A stretch of 64,000 nt of DNA, taken from NCBI RefSeq assembly GCF_002117005.1, contig NZ_CP021023.1:434001-498000 (forward strand). The letters run 5' to 3'. A model generated the notes under the pieces. That model did not search any database and was not told the origin of the DNA. It saw only the letters and a list, made by a program, of their open reading frames with translations. Of this stretch, positions 17,198-25,348 are shown one piece after another. The translations under genes were made by a program, and so were the position numbers. Origin of the DNA: Sedimentisphaera salicampi. GTDB lineage: Bacteria; Planctomycetota; Phycisphaerae; Sedimentisphaerales; Sedimentisphaeraceae. Within the stretch, counting starts at the first letter, position 1. The number at the start of each line of letters is the position of its first letter.

Positions 17198-18519
17198 CCC
17201 TGCATAAGCCTTGGCTGGCCTGTAGCAGACAAAACATCCCTCCATAAAGGTCCGTCGGGATCTATGTAGTTCCTCTTAGAAGTAGCCAAGGGGATTGGAA
17301 TATGAACATAAGTATTGTAAATCATACTTATAAGAAATTCCGTCCTGCCGGCCATTGCACCATGTACTGCATTCGCGCCAAGCCTTGAACAGTAAATCGT
17401 GTCGTTGGGGTTTGGAGGAGCGCTTCTGATTATATAGCTTGGATCTATGTATTTAAGATTAATATCCCAGTTTTTGTTTGAGAAATGCTCTTCAATACTT
17501 TCTTTAAGAAACAGCCCAATATCTGCAAGCCTTTTATTGCCTGATTCATCTTCATCTTTTTCTGCTTTAAGCAGTTCCTGCCCAGCCCCTTCAGCTGCAA
17601 CAATTACGGCATGGTCTTTGTACTTCATTCTTTCTTCAAGCGTTTTAAGGAAGCCGTTTTCTCCATTTAGCTTAAAGGGTACTTCCGGAACAAAAACAAA
17701 ATTTACGTCCTGACTTGCAAGGGCGGTGTGAGCAGCTATAAAGCCCGATTCTCTTCCCATTAGTTTTACCAGCCCCACCCCCATACAGGCATCTTTCGCT
17801 TCTATATGGGCAGCTGCAACAGCATCAATAGCCTTCGAAACAGCTGTCTCAAAGCCGAATGACCGCTCTATGAAGCTCAAATCATTGTCGATAGTTTTGG
17901 GTATCCCTACAACTGATATATTCAGATTTCTTTTTTCTGCTTCTCTCGAAATATCAAGTGATCCCCTTTGAGTGCCGTCGCCGCCGATAACGAAGAGCAT
18001 ATTAATATTCATTCGCTCAACAGCATCAACGATTTCATCCACCCGGTCCCCGTGGCCCCTTGAAGAACCCAGTATTGTGCCGCCCTTAGTGTGTATGTCG
18101 TTAACAGTTTCAGGTGTAATATTAACAGTAGGCAGCCTGAATTCGGGCAAAAAGCCGCGATATCCGTACTGTATCCCTGTAAGCCTTTTAACGCCGTAGC
18201 TGTAGAACAGGGTGTGAGTTATTGAGCGTATAACGGCATTCAGCCCGGGGCAAAGTCCGCCGCAGGTAACAACAGCAGCGTTTACTTTTGCAGGGTCAAA
18301 ATAGATTTTCTGCCTTGGCCCGGCCTTTTCAACCAGCTGATGCATTTTTATATCTAAATTGATGTCTCCTCGAGGAAGCTGGATATTGTAGATAATGCCC
18401 CGTTCATCGCTTGCGTAATTCGCAACATAATCGCCTTGCGTTGTTGAAAAGCTCAGAGGGGAATTAACTGTACATCTGCCGAGTTTTTTTATAGTAAAAT
18501 CATAATTGGTGCCGGGCAT
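17194..18519 (-). CDS. 6-phosphofructokinase, plant/trypanosome-like type with Gly-Lys active-site pair
   Basis: A 441-residue phosphofructokinase acting on fructose 6-phosphate in glycolysis. Motifs: GGLCPGLNAVIRSI, GSSRGHGD, VIGGDGTQRGS, GIPKTIDND, and KLMGRESGFIAAH. GGDGT (Gly at the E. coli position 104) is typical of ATP-dependent enzymes, while PKTIDND (Lys at position 124) is typical of pyrophosphate enzymes. This Gly/Lys combination is known from the long group-X type ATP-dependent enzymes of plants and trypanosomatids. ATP use is therefore more likely than PPi use, but must be measured. The ~95-residue N-terminal extension also fits that group. It lies 18 bp downstream of purE on the same strand. 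Confidence 0.88.
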   Translation of the reverse strand: MPGTNYDFTIKKLGRCTVNSPLSFSTTQGDYVANYASDERGIIYNIQLPRGDINLDIKMHQLVEKAGPRQKIYFDPAKVNAAVVTCGGLCPGLNAVIRSITHTLFYSYGVKRLTGIQYGYRGFLPEFRLPTVNITPETVNDIHTKGGTILGSSRGHGDRVDEIVDAVERMNINMLFVIGGDGTQRGSLDISREAEKRNLNISVVGIPKTIDNDLSFIERSFGFETAVSKAIDAVAAAHIEAKDACMGVGLVKLMGRESGFIAAHTALASQDVNFVFVPEVPFKLNGENGFLKTLEERMKYKDHAVIVAAEGAGQELLKAEKDEDESGNKRLADIGLFLKESIEEHFSNKNWDINLKYIDPSYIIRSAPPNPNDTIYCSRLGANAVHGAMAGRTEFLISMIYNTYVHIPIPLATSKRNYIDPDGPLWRDVLSATGQPRLMQG

Positions 18520-18537
18520 TTTCTCTCCAAATCCGGA

Positions 18538-19041
18538 CTAACTGTTAAGTGATGCGTCTTTAGCAATCACAGCTTCGGTTTGGCGAGTTCTGAACTGTTT
18601 AAGTTTTTTATCTACTTCTTCATCAAAAAGGCTGATTATCTGTGCTGCAAAAATAGCGGCATTTTTTGCGCCGGCTTTGCCAATTGCCATTGATGCCACA
18701 GGCACCCCTGGAGGCATTTGTACAGTGCTGAGAAGGGCGTCCAGTCCGTTAGGCCCTTCTGAGGCCTGCATTGGAACGCCAATTACCGGAAGCTCTGTCC
18801 TCCCCGCAACAGAACCTGCAAGATGAGCCGCCATACCTGCCGCAGCAATTATAACTTTATAGCCTTTTTCCTTTGCCTTATCGGCAAAATCAGCAGCTTC
18901 AAGAGGGGTTCTGTGTGCAGAAATAACCCTCACAGTTGGCTCTATGCCGAAATCCTTGAGAGTGTCAATGCATCTCTGCATAGTAGAAAGATCGCTGTCT
19001 GAACCCATAATAACCGCCACTTTACTGACTTTTTCTTCCAT
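18538..19041 (-). CDS. purE: 5-(carboxyamino)imidazole ribonucleotide mutase (class I PurE)
   Basis: Rearranges N5-CAIR to CAIR in purine synthesis. The 167-residue sequence shows VAVIMGSDSDLSTM at the N-terminus, ISAHRTPLEAADFA with the catalytic His, IIAAAGMAAHLAGSVAG and LPVIGVPM, all standard for bacterial class I PurE. purK is not in the window. It is divergent from amrB across a 107-bp gap and lies upstream of the phosphofructokinase gene. Confidence 0.95.
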   Translation of the reverse strand: MEEKVSKVAVIMGSDSDLSTMQRCIDTLKDFGIEPTVRVISAHRTPLEAADFADKAKEKGYKVIIAAAGMAAHLAGSVAGRTELPVIGVPMQASEGPNGLDALLSTVQMPPGVPVASMAIGKAGAKNAAIFAAQIISLFDEEVDKKLKQFRTRQTEAVIAKDASLNS

Positions 19042-19079
19042 TGCGGTCTTACCCTTCCCATTAAAAAGTACTTTAATTT

Positions 19080-19107
19080 TTGTAAAACGTCTTTTTGATT
19101 GTATAAT
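19080..19107 (+). promoter_or_regulatory. putative promoter for amrB
   Basis: A perfect TATAAT at 19102-19107 with TTGTAA at 19080-19085, spacer 16 bases, 41 bases before the amrB start. AAGGAG at 19138-19143 gives a strong ribosome-binding site. Confidence 0.55.
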
Positions 19108-19148
19108 GATTTTAGGAATAAATTTTAAATTTTCAAGAAGGAGAGAGA

Positions 19149-20030
19149 ATGGTTGACAGAGAGATGATATGTGCCGGAAGCTTTTACCCTTCCCTAAAGA
19201 GCGACTGTCAGAGAGTTATAAACTCTCTGCTTGAGCAGGACACTCAAGCTCAGACATTGGAAAATTTCGAGCCTAAGGCAGCGGTAGTACCCCACGCAGG
19301 ATGGGAGTTTTGCGGAGATGTAACAGCAGCGGTTTTCAATGCCCTTAAACAGAGCAAAATAAGTATTGATGTTTTTCTGCTTTTTGGGGCGGTTCATCTA
19401 AGGGGGGTGCTCAAGCCGGCAGTTTTTGACGGAGCGGCTTGGCAAACGCCAATAGGGATAGTTGATGTAAATCAGCAGCTTGCTGATTTGCTTGTTAAAA
19501 GCAGTTCTGTATTTGAAAAGGACAGCCGCTGCCATAAAGGCGAACACAGCCTTGAGGTAGTCTGCCCGTTCATTAAGCACCTTTACCCTGATGCAGAAAT
19601 ATGCCCTGTTCTTGTACCGCCTTCAGAAGACGCAGTTCAGGCAGGTAAGGATGCTGCTGAGGCGGTAAAAAAAATAGAGGATAAAAATGTTTTCTGCATC
19701 GCCTCCTCTGATCTCACTCATTACGGCAGGAGATTTGATTTCTCTCCGGCAGGCGAAGGAGAGGCCGGCTGCAAATGGGCGAAAGAAGTAAACGATAAGG
19801 CCTTCATTGAAGCAGCCGTGTCTATGAACGCAAAATCTGTATTATCTAAAGGTATATACGAGAGGAGCTCCTGCGGGCCTGGAGCTGTGGCCGCTGCAGT
19901 GGAGTATGCAAGGCAGGTGGGCAGCAAAGAAGGAAAACTTCTGAAACATACTCACAGCTTCGAGGTAATCAGCTCTAACTACCTTTGCAGCAGTGATTCT
20001 ACTGTTGGGTATGCGGGCATCATCTTCTAA
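19149..20030 (+). CDS. amrB: AmmeMemoRadiSam system protein B (MEMO1 family)
   Basis: A 293-residue MEMO-like protein with a dioxygenase-type fold. The metal-site-like residues of the family are visible: PHAGWEFCGDV (His), FGAVHLRG (His), CHKGEHSLEVVCPF, ASSDLTHYG and SSCGPGAVAAAVE (Cys). Length is normal. The bacterial family is named for its usual neighbours, an AMMECR1-domain protein and a radical SAM enzyme; neither is in this window, so it is an orphan here. Biochemical role in bacteria is not established. It has its own good promoter and ribosome-binding site and is divergent from purE. Confidence 0.88.
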   Translation: MVDREMICAGSFYPSLKSDCQRVINSLLEQDTQAQTLENFEPKAAVVPHAGWEFCGDVTAAVFNALKQSKISIDVFLLFGAVHLRGVLKPAVFDGAAWQTPIGIVDVNQQLADLLVKSSSVFEKDSRCHKGEHSLEVVCPFIKHLYPDAEICPVLVPPSEDAVQAGKDAAEAVKKIEDKNVFCIASSDLTHYGRRFDFSPAGEGEAGCKWAKEVNDKAFIEAAVSMNAKSVLSKGIYERSSCGPGAVAAAVEYARQVGSKEGKLLKHTHSFEVISSNYLCSSDSTVGYAGIIF

Positions 20031-20147
20031 CCGGCATAAATTATATGCATATTTATAGAGATTGTTCCCATCTTTATTTTTGCTTTTGGTGAGAATATTT
20101 TTATCATAGTCAAACAATTTCAGAAACATTTTTAGATGGGAATAATT

Positions 20148-21089
20148 ATGATTTATCCGATAAAATTTGAACCAATATTAGTTGAAAAAGTCTGGGGCGG
20201 TAATTCGATATGCAGAAAATTCCTGAATAACCCTTCGGACAATAGGAAAATCGGGGAAAGCTGGCTTCTCTCGGATATACCCGGGGCAAGAAGCAGAATC
20301 GTCAATGGAGAGCTTAAAGGCCTAAGAATAAATGAAATAGTAGAAAAATACCCTTCAGAGCTTTTTGGAGGGAAATTTGCACTCGGTTCATTCCCATTGA
20401 TGATTAAGATTATTGATGCTGGAGACAGGCTAAGCCTTCAGGTTCATCCAGACCAAAAGACCTGCGAAGAAACCGGCAAAGGAAACCCGAAAACTGAATG
20501 CTGGTATATACTTGAAGCCAAGCCTGATTCATTTATTTATAAAGGTCTGAAAGAAGGTGTAACCCCAGATCAGCTCAGGCAAGGAATTGAAAACAGCGAT
20601 TGCGAGAGACTATTACAGAAAGTTCACGTAAAGCCTGGGGAATGCCATTTTATTCCGTCGGGCACGTTTCATGCCATTGGCAGCGGGATTCTCATAGCTG
20701 AGATTCAGCAGCCTTCGGATACTACATACAGAGTTTACGACTGGGGGAGAATGGGTCAGGACGGAAGCCCCCGTCAGCTGCATATTAAAGAGGCTCTGGA
20801 CTGCATAAAAAATATGCCCGATCCAGCCAATGAACCCACAACAGAAGGAAGGCTTGTTGATGCAGATGAATTCAATGTTGATAAGAAGTCCTTGGCCGCT
20901 GGAGAGGGGTTAAAGTGGGACAAAGGTGATTTGGCGGCAGTATTTGCCGCTGAGGGCGAAGGCTCAATCAAAGGCAATTTTCAAGGGGAAGTGAAGTACG
21001 GCCCGGGTGAGTGCATAATCCTCCCGTATTGCTTTGAGGGCGAAATCAAAGCGGCTGAAAAAACTGATATGCTCATTTCAAGGGTTTGA
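20148..21089 (+). CDS. manA: class I mannose-6-phosphate isomerase
   Basis: Zinc enzyme interconverting mannose 6-phosphate and fructose 6-phosphate, linking glycolysis to GDP-mannose and related surface sugars. The 313-residue form is the short Bacillus-like type. Motifs: KVWGGNSI, LSLQVHPDQKTCEETGKG with zinc ligands, KTECWYILEA, FIPSGTFHAIGSGILIAEIQ with the second zinc and active-site region, and SDTTYRVYDWGR. The ATG at 20148 follows GGGA at 20138-20141, spacing 6. An in-frame ATG at 20136 is less likely. A 9-bp inverted repeat in the leader overlaps this ribosome-binding site (see findings). The gene precedes an aminotransferase, 17 bp apart. Confidence 0.92.
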   Translation: MIYPIKFEPILVEKVWGGNSICRKFLNNPSDNRKIGESWLLSDIPGARSRIVNGELKGLRINEIVEKYPSELFGGKFALGSFPLMIKIIDAGDRLSLQVHPDQKTCEETGKGNPKTECWYILEAKPDSFIYKGLKEGVTPDQLRQGIENSDCERLLQKVHVKPGECHFIPSGTFHAIGSGILIAEIQQPSDTTYRVYDWGRMGQDGSPRQLHIKEALDCIKNMPDPANEPTTEGRLVDADEFNVDKKSLAAGEGLKWDKGDLAAVFAAEGEGSIKGNFQGEVKYGPGECIILPYCFEGEIKAAEKTDMLISRV

Positions 21090-21106
21090 AAGATAAAAGG
21101 ATATTT

Positions 21107-22213
21107 ATGAACGTACCTATGCTAGACCTGAAAAAGCAGTTTGCAGGAATAAAGGATGAAGTGATGCCTGCCATAGAAAAGGTCTGCCAGGAGCAGGCCT
21201 GCTGCCTCGGCCCGGCTGTTAAGCAGTTCGAGAAGAACGCTGCACAATTTTGCAACGCTGATTTTGCCGTCGCAGTTTCCAGCGGAACCGACGCGATTCT
21301 TGTCTCTCTTATGGCAGCCGGCATTGGCAGGGGGGATGAAGTTATCCTGCCCTCATTTACCTTCGCTGCAACCACTGGAACCGTTGCAAGGCTTGGGGCT
21401 GTGCCGATTTTTGCAGATATTAACAAAAGAACTTTCAATATAGATCCCGTTAAGATTGATGAAAAAGTTACCTCTAAGACAAAAGCGATTATTCCCGTTC
21501 ATCTTTTCGGACAGATGGCTGATATGATGCCGATAATGGACATAGCCTCAAGGCACGGTTTAACGGTTATAGAGGACGCAGCTCAGAGCATTGGCGCTTC
21601 TCAAGACGGATACTCCAGCGGAACAGTGGGCGATTACGGATGCTTCTCTTTCTACCCCACTAAAAATCTCGGCGCTTTCGGCGATGCCGGAATGATAACA
21701 ACTTGCAGCAGTGAGAATGACAGCATCTGCAGGATGATAAGAAACCACGGACAGAACAAGCAATATGAATACGAGCGTATTGGCGGGAATTTCCGCATGG
21801 ACGGAATTCAGGGAGCTGTGCTGAACGTAAAGCTCAGGCATCTTAAAGACTGGCAGAAAAAGAGACAGGCTAATGCCCGATTGTATGATGAGCTTTTGAA
21901 AGATGTGGAGCAGATTAAACTGCCGTTCATCGAAAGCGGTAATGTCAGCGTTTACAATCAATACACAATCAAGGCCGAAGACAGAGACCAGCTAAAGGAA
22001 TTTCTCCAGAACAGCGGCATAGGCTGCGCTGTTTATTATCCGGCACCTCTGCATAAGCAGAAATGCTTTGAATACTTGAATTGCAGCAGAGAGTCTCTTC
22101 CAATAACTGAAAAAGTATGCAGGCAGGTTCTTTCGATTCCGGTAAGCCCTGAGCTTGAGAGGCAGCAGCTTGAATACGTTGTGGAAAAAATTCGCAAATT
22201 CTACGGCTGTTGA
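21107..22213 (+). CDS. DegT/DnrJ/EryC1/StrS family aminotransferase
   Basis: A second PLP-dependent sugar aminotransferase, 368 residues, beginning MNVPMLDLKKQF. That start resembles WbpE/WecE-like enzymes acting on UDP-keto sugars. Motifs are AVSSGTDAILVSLMA, EVILPSFTFAAT, TVIEDAAQSIGAS with the cofactor-contacting Asp, and FYPTKNLGAFGDAGM with the Schiff-base Lys. The ATG at 21107 has AAAAGGA just upstream; a TTG at 21086 overlapping manA is unlikely. It shares only moderate similarity with the aminotransferase at 15139, so the two probably serve different sugars. The lipB gene starts 8 bp downstream. Confidence 0.9.
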   Translation: MNVPMLDLKKQFAGIKDEVMPAIEKVCQEQACCLGPAVKQFEKNAAQFCNADFAVAVSSGTDAILVSLMAAGIGRGDEVILPSFTFAATTGTVARLGAVPIFADINKRTFNIDPVKIDEKVTSKTKAIIPVHLFGQMADMMPIMDIASRHGLTVIEDAAQSIGASQDGYSSGTVGDYGCFSFYPTKNLGAFGDAGMITTCSSENDSICRMIRNHGQNKQYEYERIGGNFRMDGIQGAVLNVKLRHLKDWQKKRQANARLYDELLKDVEQIKLPFIESGNVSVYNQYTIKAEDRDQLKEFLQNSGIGCAVYYPAPLHKQKCFEYLNCSRESLPITEKVCRQVLSIPVSPELERQQLEYVVEKIRKFYGC

Positions 22214-22221
22214 AAGGTTAA

Positions 22222-22917
22222 ATGCTTGAAATTGCAGATATAGGCAAAACCAATTTCGCTGATGTATTTAGCTTTCAGAAAAGGCTTGCTGATAAAGGCA
22301 GGAGCGGAATAATCCTTCTGACAGAGCATAATCCAGTAATCACCACGGGCATCCGCAAAGATAAGAACGTTCTGCTGAAAGATGAAGAGCTTCTAAAAAG
22401 AAGCGGCATTGAGGTATTCCCTGCAAACAGAGGCGGCGGGGCTACCTGCCATAATCCTGGGCAGCTTGTGGTTTATCCGATAATTGAGCTGAGCAGATAT
22501 CATTTCGGCATTAGAGATTACATCTCAGCTCTTGAGGATTTCGGTCGGCGTTTTTTTTATTCTTTCGGCCTCGAAACTTCAAACAGGGCAGGATATCCCG
22601 GGCTCTGGAAGGGGGGCAAAAAGATTTCCTCAATCGGAGTGAGGATAAATTCCGGCATAAGCTATCACGGCATCGCCTTGAATCTGAGTAACGATCTGGA
22701 TATATTCTCCAATATAGTTCCCTGCGGTCTTGAAGGCGTTGAGGTTACCAGCCTTGAAAAAGAGACCGGAAGTTCAATCGATTTGAATCAAGTAAAGAAA
22801 AGAGCAGCCGAAATTCTTGGCGAAACTTTCAATGAAGAATACAAATACATACAAAAAACGCTTTCCGAGCTGGCTGAAGACAAAGATATCTGCCTCGGGC
22901 AATTATTGCAGAACTGA
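22222..22917 (+). CDS. lipB: lipoyl(octanoyl) transferase
   Basis: Moves the octanoyl group from acyl carrier protein to lipoyl domains, the first step of lipoate synthesis. The 231-residue protein shows RGGGATCHNPGQLVVYP, KKISSIGVRI with the catalytic Lys, YHGIALNLSNDLDIF and IVPCGLEGVEVTSL with the catalytic Cys. The family usually has RGGxxTYHGPGQ, so the Cys-His-Asn stretch here is a small variation. The last ~86 bases are also read in another frame as the start of lipA, so the two genes are translationally linked. Confidence 0.93.
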   Translation: MLEIADIGKTNFADVFSFQKRLADKGRSGIILLTEHNPVITTGIRKDKNVLLKDEELLKRSGIEVFPANRGGGATCHNPGQLVVYPIIELSRYHFGIRDYISALEDFGRRFFYSFGLETSNRAGYPGLWKGGKKISSIGVRINSGISYHGIALNLSNDLDIFSNIVPCGLEGVEVTSLEKETGSSIDLNQVKKRAAEILGETFNEEYKYIQKTLSELAEDKDICLGQLLQN

Positions 22918-23695
22918 AAGAATTATCGATTCGCTTGGTATAAACACAATCTGCGTGGAGGCGAACTGTCCTAATAAAGGCGAATGCTGGTCGAGAGGAA
23001 CAGCAAGCGTTTTGATTCTCGGGAATATATGCACAAGAAACTGCAAGTTCTGCTCTGTTCCTTCAGGCTCTCCAGCACATCCAGATCCTCAGGAACCAAA
23101 GAAGCTCTCAAAGCTAACAAGCGAGCTCGAAATCATCTATCTGGTTATCACTAGCGTTACGAGGGATGACCTCCCATGCGGGGGAGCAGCACATTACAGA
23201 GATACCGTGCTGGAGATTCGAAAAAATAACCCAAATACCTCCTTTGAACTCCTCACGCCGGATTTTGTCGGCTGTTCAGACAAGGCTCTTGATTTTCTTG
23301 CCGAGGCCCTGCCTTTTGTTTATTCGCACAATATCGAAACAGTTGAAGAGCTTTTTCCAAAAGCAAGGCCGCAGGGCAGCTATAAGAGGTCTTTAGAGCT
23401 CCTGAATAAATTTTCCGAGAAATTTCCCGAAGTCCCGCTGAAATCTTCATTAATGCTCGGCCTTGGAGAAACATATTTGCAGGTAGAAAAGCTTCTCCGC
23501 GATTTAAGAAGCTGCGGAGTGCAGCGTGTGGCAATGGGGCAATACCTTAAACCGTCAAAATCCTCACTTGAGGTGCAGGAATTCATAACTCCTGAAAAAT
23601 TCTCATATTTGCGTAATCTTTCGCTCGATATGGGCTTTGAAGCTGTGCAGGCCTCACCTTTCACGAGAAGCTCGTATATGGCAGAGTCTATGTAA
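22832..23695 (+). CDS. lipA: lipoyl synthase (radical SAM)
   Basis: Inserts two sulfurs into octanoyl-lipoyl domains. It has the auxiliary cluster motif CVEANCPNKGEC (CX4CX5C), the radical SAM motif CTRNCKFC (CX3CX2C), PDFVG, and the C-terminal RSSYMAE serine ligand motif. Length is 287 residues. The family-conserved PSWLK stretch is encoded at about 22862-22876, before the lipB stop at 22917. The overlap with lipB is therefore real coding overlap, not a start-calling error. The ATG at 22832 gives MKNTNTYKKRF; a TTG at 22817 is an alternative. The 3' end overlaps the convergent HYExAFE gene by 8 bp. Confidence 0.94.
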   Translation: MKNTNTYKKRFPSWLKTKISASGNYCRTERIIDSLGINTICVEANCPNKGECWSRGTASVLILGNICTRNCKFCSVPSGSPAHPDPQEPKKLSKLTSELEIIYLVITSVTRDDLPCGGAAHYRDTVLEIRKNNPNTSFELLTPDFVGCSDKALDFLAEALPFVYSHNIETVEELFPKARPQGSYKRSLELLNKFSEKFPEVPLKSSLMLGLGETYLQVEKLLRDLRSCGVQRVAMGQYLKPSKSSLEVQEFITPEKFSYLRNLSLDMGFEAVQASPFTRSSYMAESM

Positions 23696-24191
23696 ATATT
23701 TTTCTTTTTAGAAGGGAGGCAGCGGGCACGCTCAATTTCTCAAATATTTTGGAACTCAGACAGATTGTATGCCACTTCGGGCTTCGAAGCTTTGCATTTT
23801 TCAAGTATCTCTCGGCCTCAACAGCTCTGAATATAAACCTGTCCTCCCCGAGCGTATAATCAATATCGTATTCACACATGCAGTATGGGTTATCAAGCCT
23901 GTATGCGAAAACAAACAAAGGCAAAAAGCCTTCGTTCTTTGCCTTAGAGATAAAGTCGCTGTCTCCGGATGTGATCCAGTTTTGAAATGAACTGCAAGTT
24001 ATATTTGTCCGTGTTCTAACTGTTCTGCCTTTGAGTTCCACAGCAGCAGAAAAATCAGGAAATGATACGAGAAAATCAAACCTCTTTAAGCTCGTCTTGC
24101 CTGCCTGAGGGATATATTCAAAACAAAGTCCTTTTTCCTTCAGCCAATAGCTGAAAACTGATTCGTAAATATTTTTATAGCGATCTTCCAT
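23688..24191 (-). CDS. HYExAFE family-like protein with PD-(D/E)XK-like residues
   Basis: A 167-residue protein resembling the planctomycete HYExAFE family: an N-terminal NIYESVFSYWLKEKG in place of HYExAFE, a central LKRFDFLVSFPDFSAAVELK, LPLFVFAYRL, and RSPKWHTICL near the end. The spacing of Asp in FDF and the later E-L-K is that of a PD-(D/E)XK nuclease core, but nuclease activity has not been shown to my knowledge and is inference. The ATG at 24191 is chosen because the TTG at 24230 has no ribosome-binding site, though AAAGGG abuts the ATG without spacing, so the start is uncertain. It is convergent with lipA, overlapping by 8 bp. Confidence 0.65.
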   Translation of the reverse strand: MEDRYKNIYESVFSYWLKEKGLCFEYIPQAGKTSLKRFDFLVSFPDFSAAVELKGRTVRTRTNITCSSFQNWITSGDSDFISKAKNEGFLPLFVFAYRLDNPYCMCEYDIDYTLGEDRFIFRAVEAERYLKNAKLRSPKWHTICLSSKIFEKLSVPAASLLKRKIFT

Positions 24192-24277
24192 CCCTTTGCA
24201 TACCGCTGCTGGTTCTGAAAAAACCAGCAAACTTTGAAATATAAAGCCCTTTTTAACATTCTGTTTCCAGTTACAAC

Positions 24278-24305
24278 TTGTAATATATAGCCAAATGATT
24301 ATATT
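24278..24305 (+). promoter_or_regulatory. possible promoter for pyrF-murD operon
   Basis: TTGTAA at 24278-24283 and TATATT at 24300-24305, spacer 16 bases, about 90 bases before pyrF. Weak by-eye call in AT-rich sequence. Confidence 0.35.
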
Positions 24306-24394
24306 TCAAGTATTCGGCAGCCGCCACAGATTCAATAAGCGTTAGCGGTTTTGCTGATACACGAAAAATAATTTCTTTTTAAAAGGATAAAAAA

Positions 24395-25333
24395 ATGGCT
24401 AAACATTTCGGAGACGCCTTATACAATGCAGTTTTAGACAAAGACAGTATTCTTTGCGTTGGCTTGGATCCTGTGTACGGGCGTCTGCCAGAAGATATAA
24501 GAAAACGTTACGGCAATTCTGCTAACAATATCGATTCGGTTATTGATGCAACTCTCGAATTCTGCACCCGCACCTTGAAAGTGATTTCCGAGCATGTGCC
24601 TGCAGTAAAACTGAATTCAGCATATTTTGAGAAATACTACTGGGACGGAATCGAAGCATACTACAGCCTTATCACAGAGGCTGAATCGCTCGGAGTCCAG
24701 GTGATCGGGGACGTAAAAAGAGGGGATATCGGCCATACCTGCACTGCTTATGCTGACGCCCATATCAAGGAACCCAAATTCAAGAGCCTTAATGTGGTTT
24801 CGCCGAATGCTGTAACAATAAACGGCTTTGCCGGAGCTGATGGAATAATCCCATTTGCAGATGCTGCAAACGATTCAGGCAGCGGCATATTTGTATGGGT
24901 TCGTGCAAGCAATCCTTCCGCAGCGAGGCTTCAGGATGCCTTAACTGAAGAAGGTGTGCCGTTCTATCAGATACTCGCAGAGATAACTGCGGAAATAGCA
25001 GAACAGCCCAAAAGAATCGGTGAGTCCGGCTACAGCAATGTAGGAATGGTTATCGGCGGAACAACTCCCGAGCATACAAGCAGTCTTAGGATGAAATATC
25101 CGGATGTATGGTTCCTTGTTCCGGGCTTTGGAAGTCAAGGCGGAGACCCCACAGACTGCATCAGATTCTGCAAACCTGATAAAACAGGCGCCCTGATCAA
25201 TTCATCTCGAGGTATTATCTATGCCTATGAGAAGCCGGAATACAAAGAACAATTCGGAAACGACTGGGAAAGCTGCATAGAGCAGGCTGTCATAGACGCC
25301 AACGACTCACTGAATCAGGCAATGCAGTTTTGA
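24395..25333 (+). CDS. pyrF: orotidine 5'-phosphate decarboxylase, type 2
   Basis: Final step of UMP synthesis. At 312 residues this is the long, type 2 form, compared with ~240 for type 1. Motifs: CVGLDPVYGRLP near the N-terminus, VKLNSAYFE, VIGDVKRGDIGHTCTAYADA with the catalytic Lys-Asp network, and FLVPGFGSQGGDP. A clear AAAAGGA ribosome-binding site precedes the ATG. murD begins 15 bp after its stop, so it heads the pyrF-murD-adenosyltransferase cluster. Confidence 0.95.
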   Translation: MAKHFGDALYNAVLDKDSILCVGLDPVYGRLPEDIRKRYGNSANNIDSVIDATLEFCTRTLKVISEHVPAVKLNSAYFEKYYWDGIEAYYSLITEAESLGVQVIGDVKRGDIGHTCTAYADAHIKEPKFKSLNVVSPNAVTINGFAGADGIIPFADAANDSGSGIFVWVRASNPSAARLQDALTEEGVPFYQILAEITAEIAEQPKRIGESGYSNVGMVIGGTTPEHTSSLRMKYPDVWFLVPGFGSQGGDPTDCIRFCKPDKTGALINSSRGIIYAYEKPEYKEQFGNDWESCIEQAVIDANDSLNQAMQF

Positions 25334-25348
25334 ATTCTTAGCGGTCTG

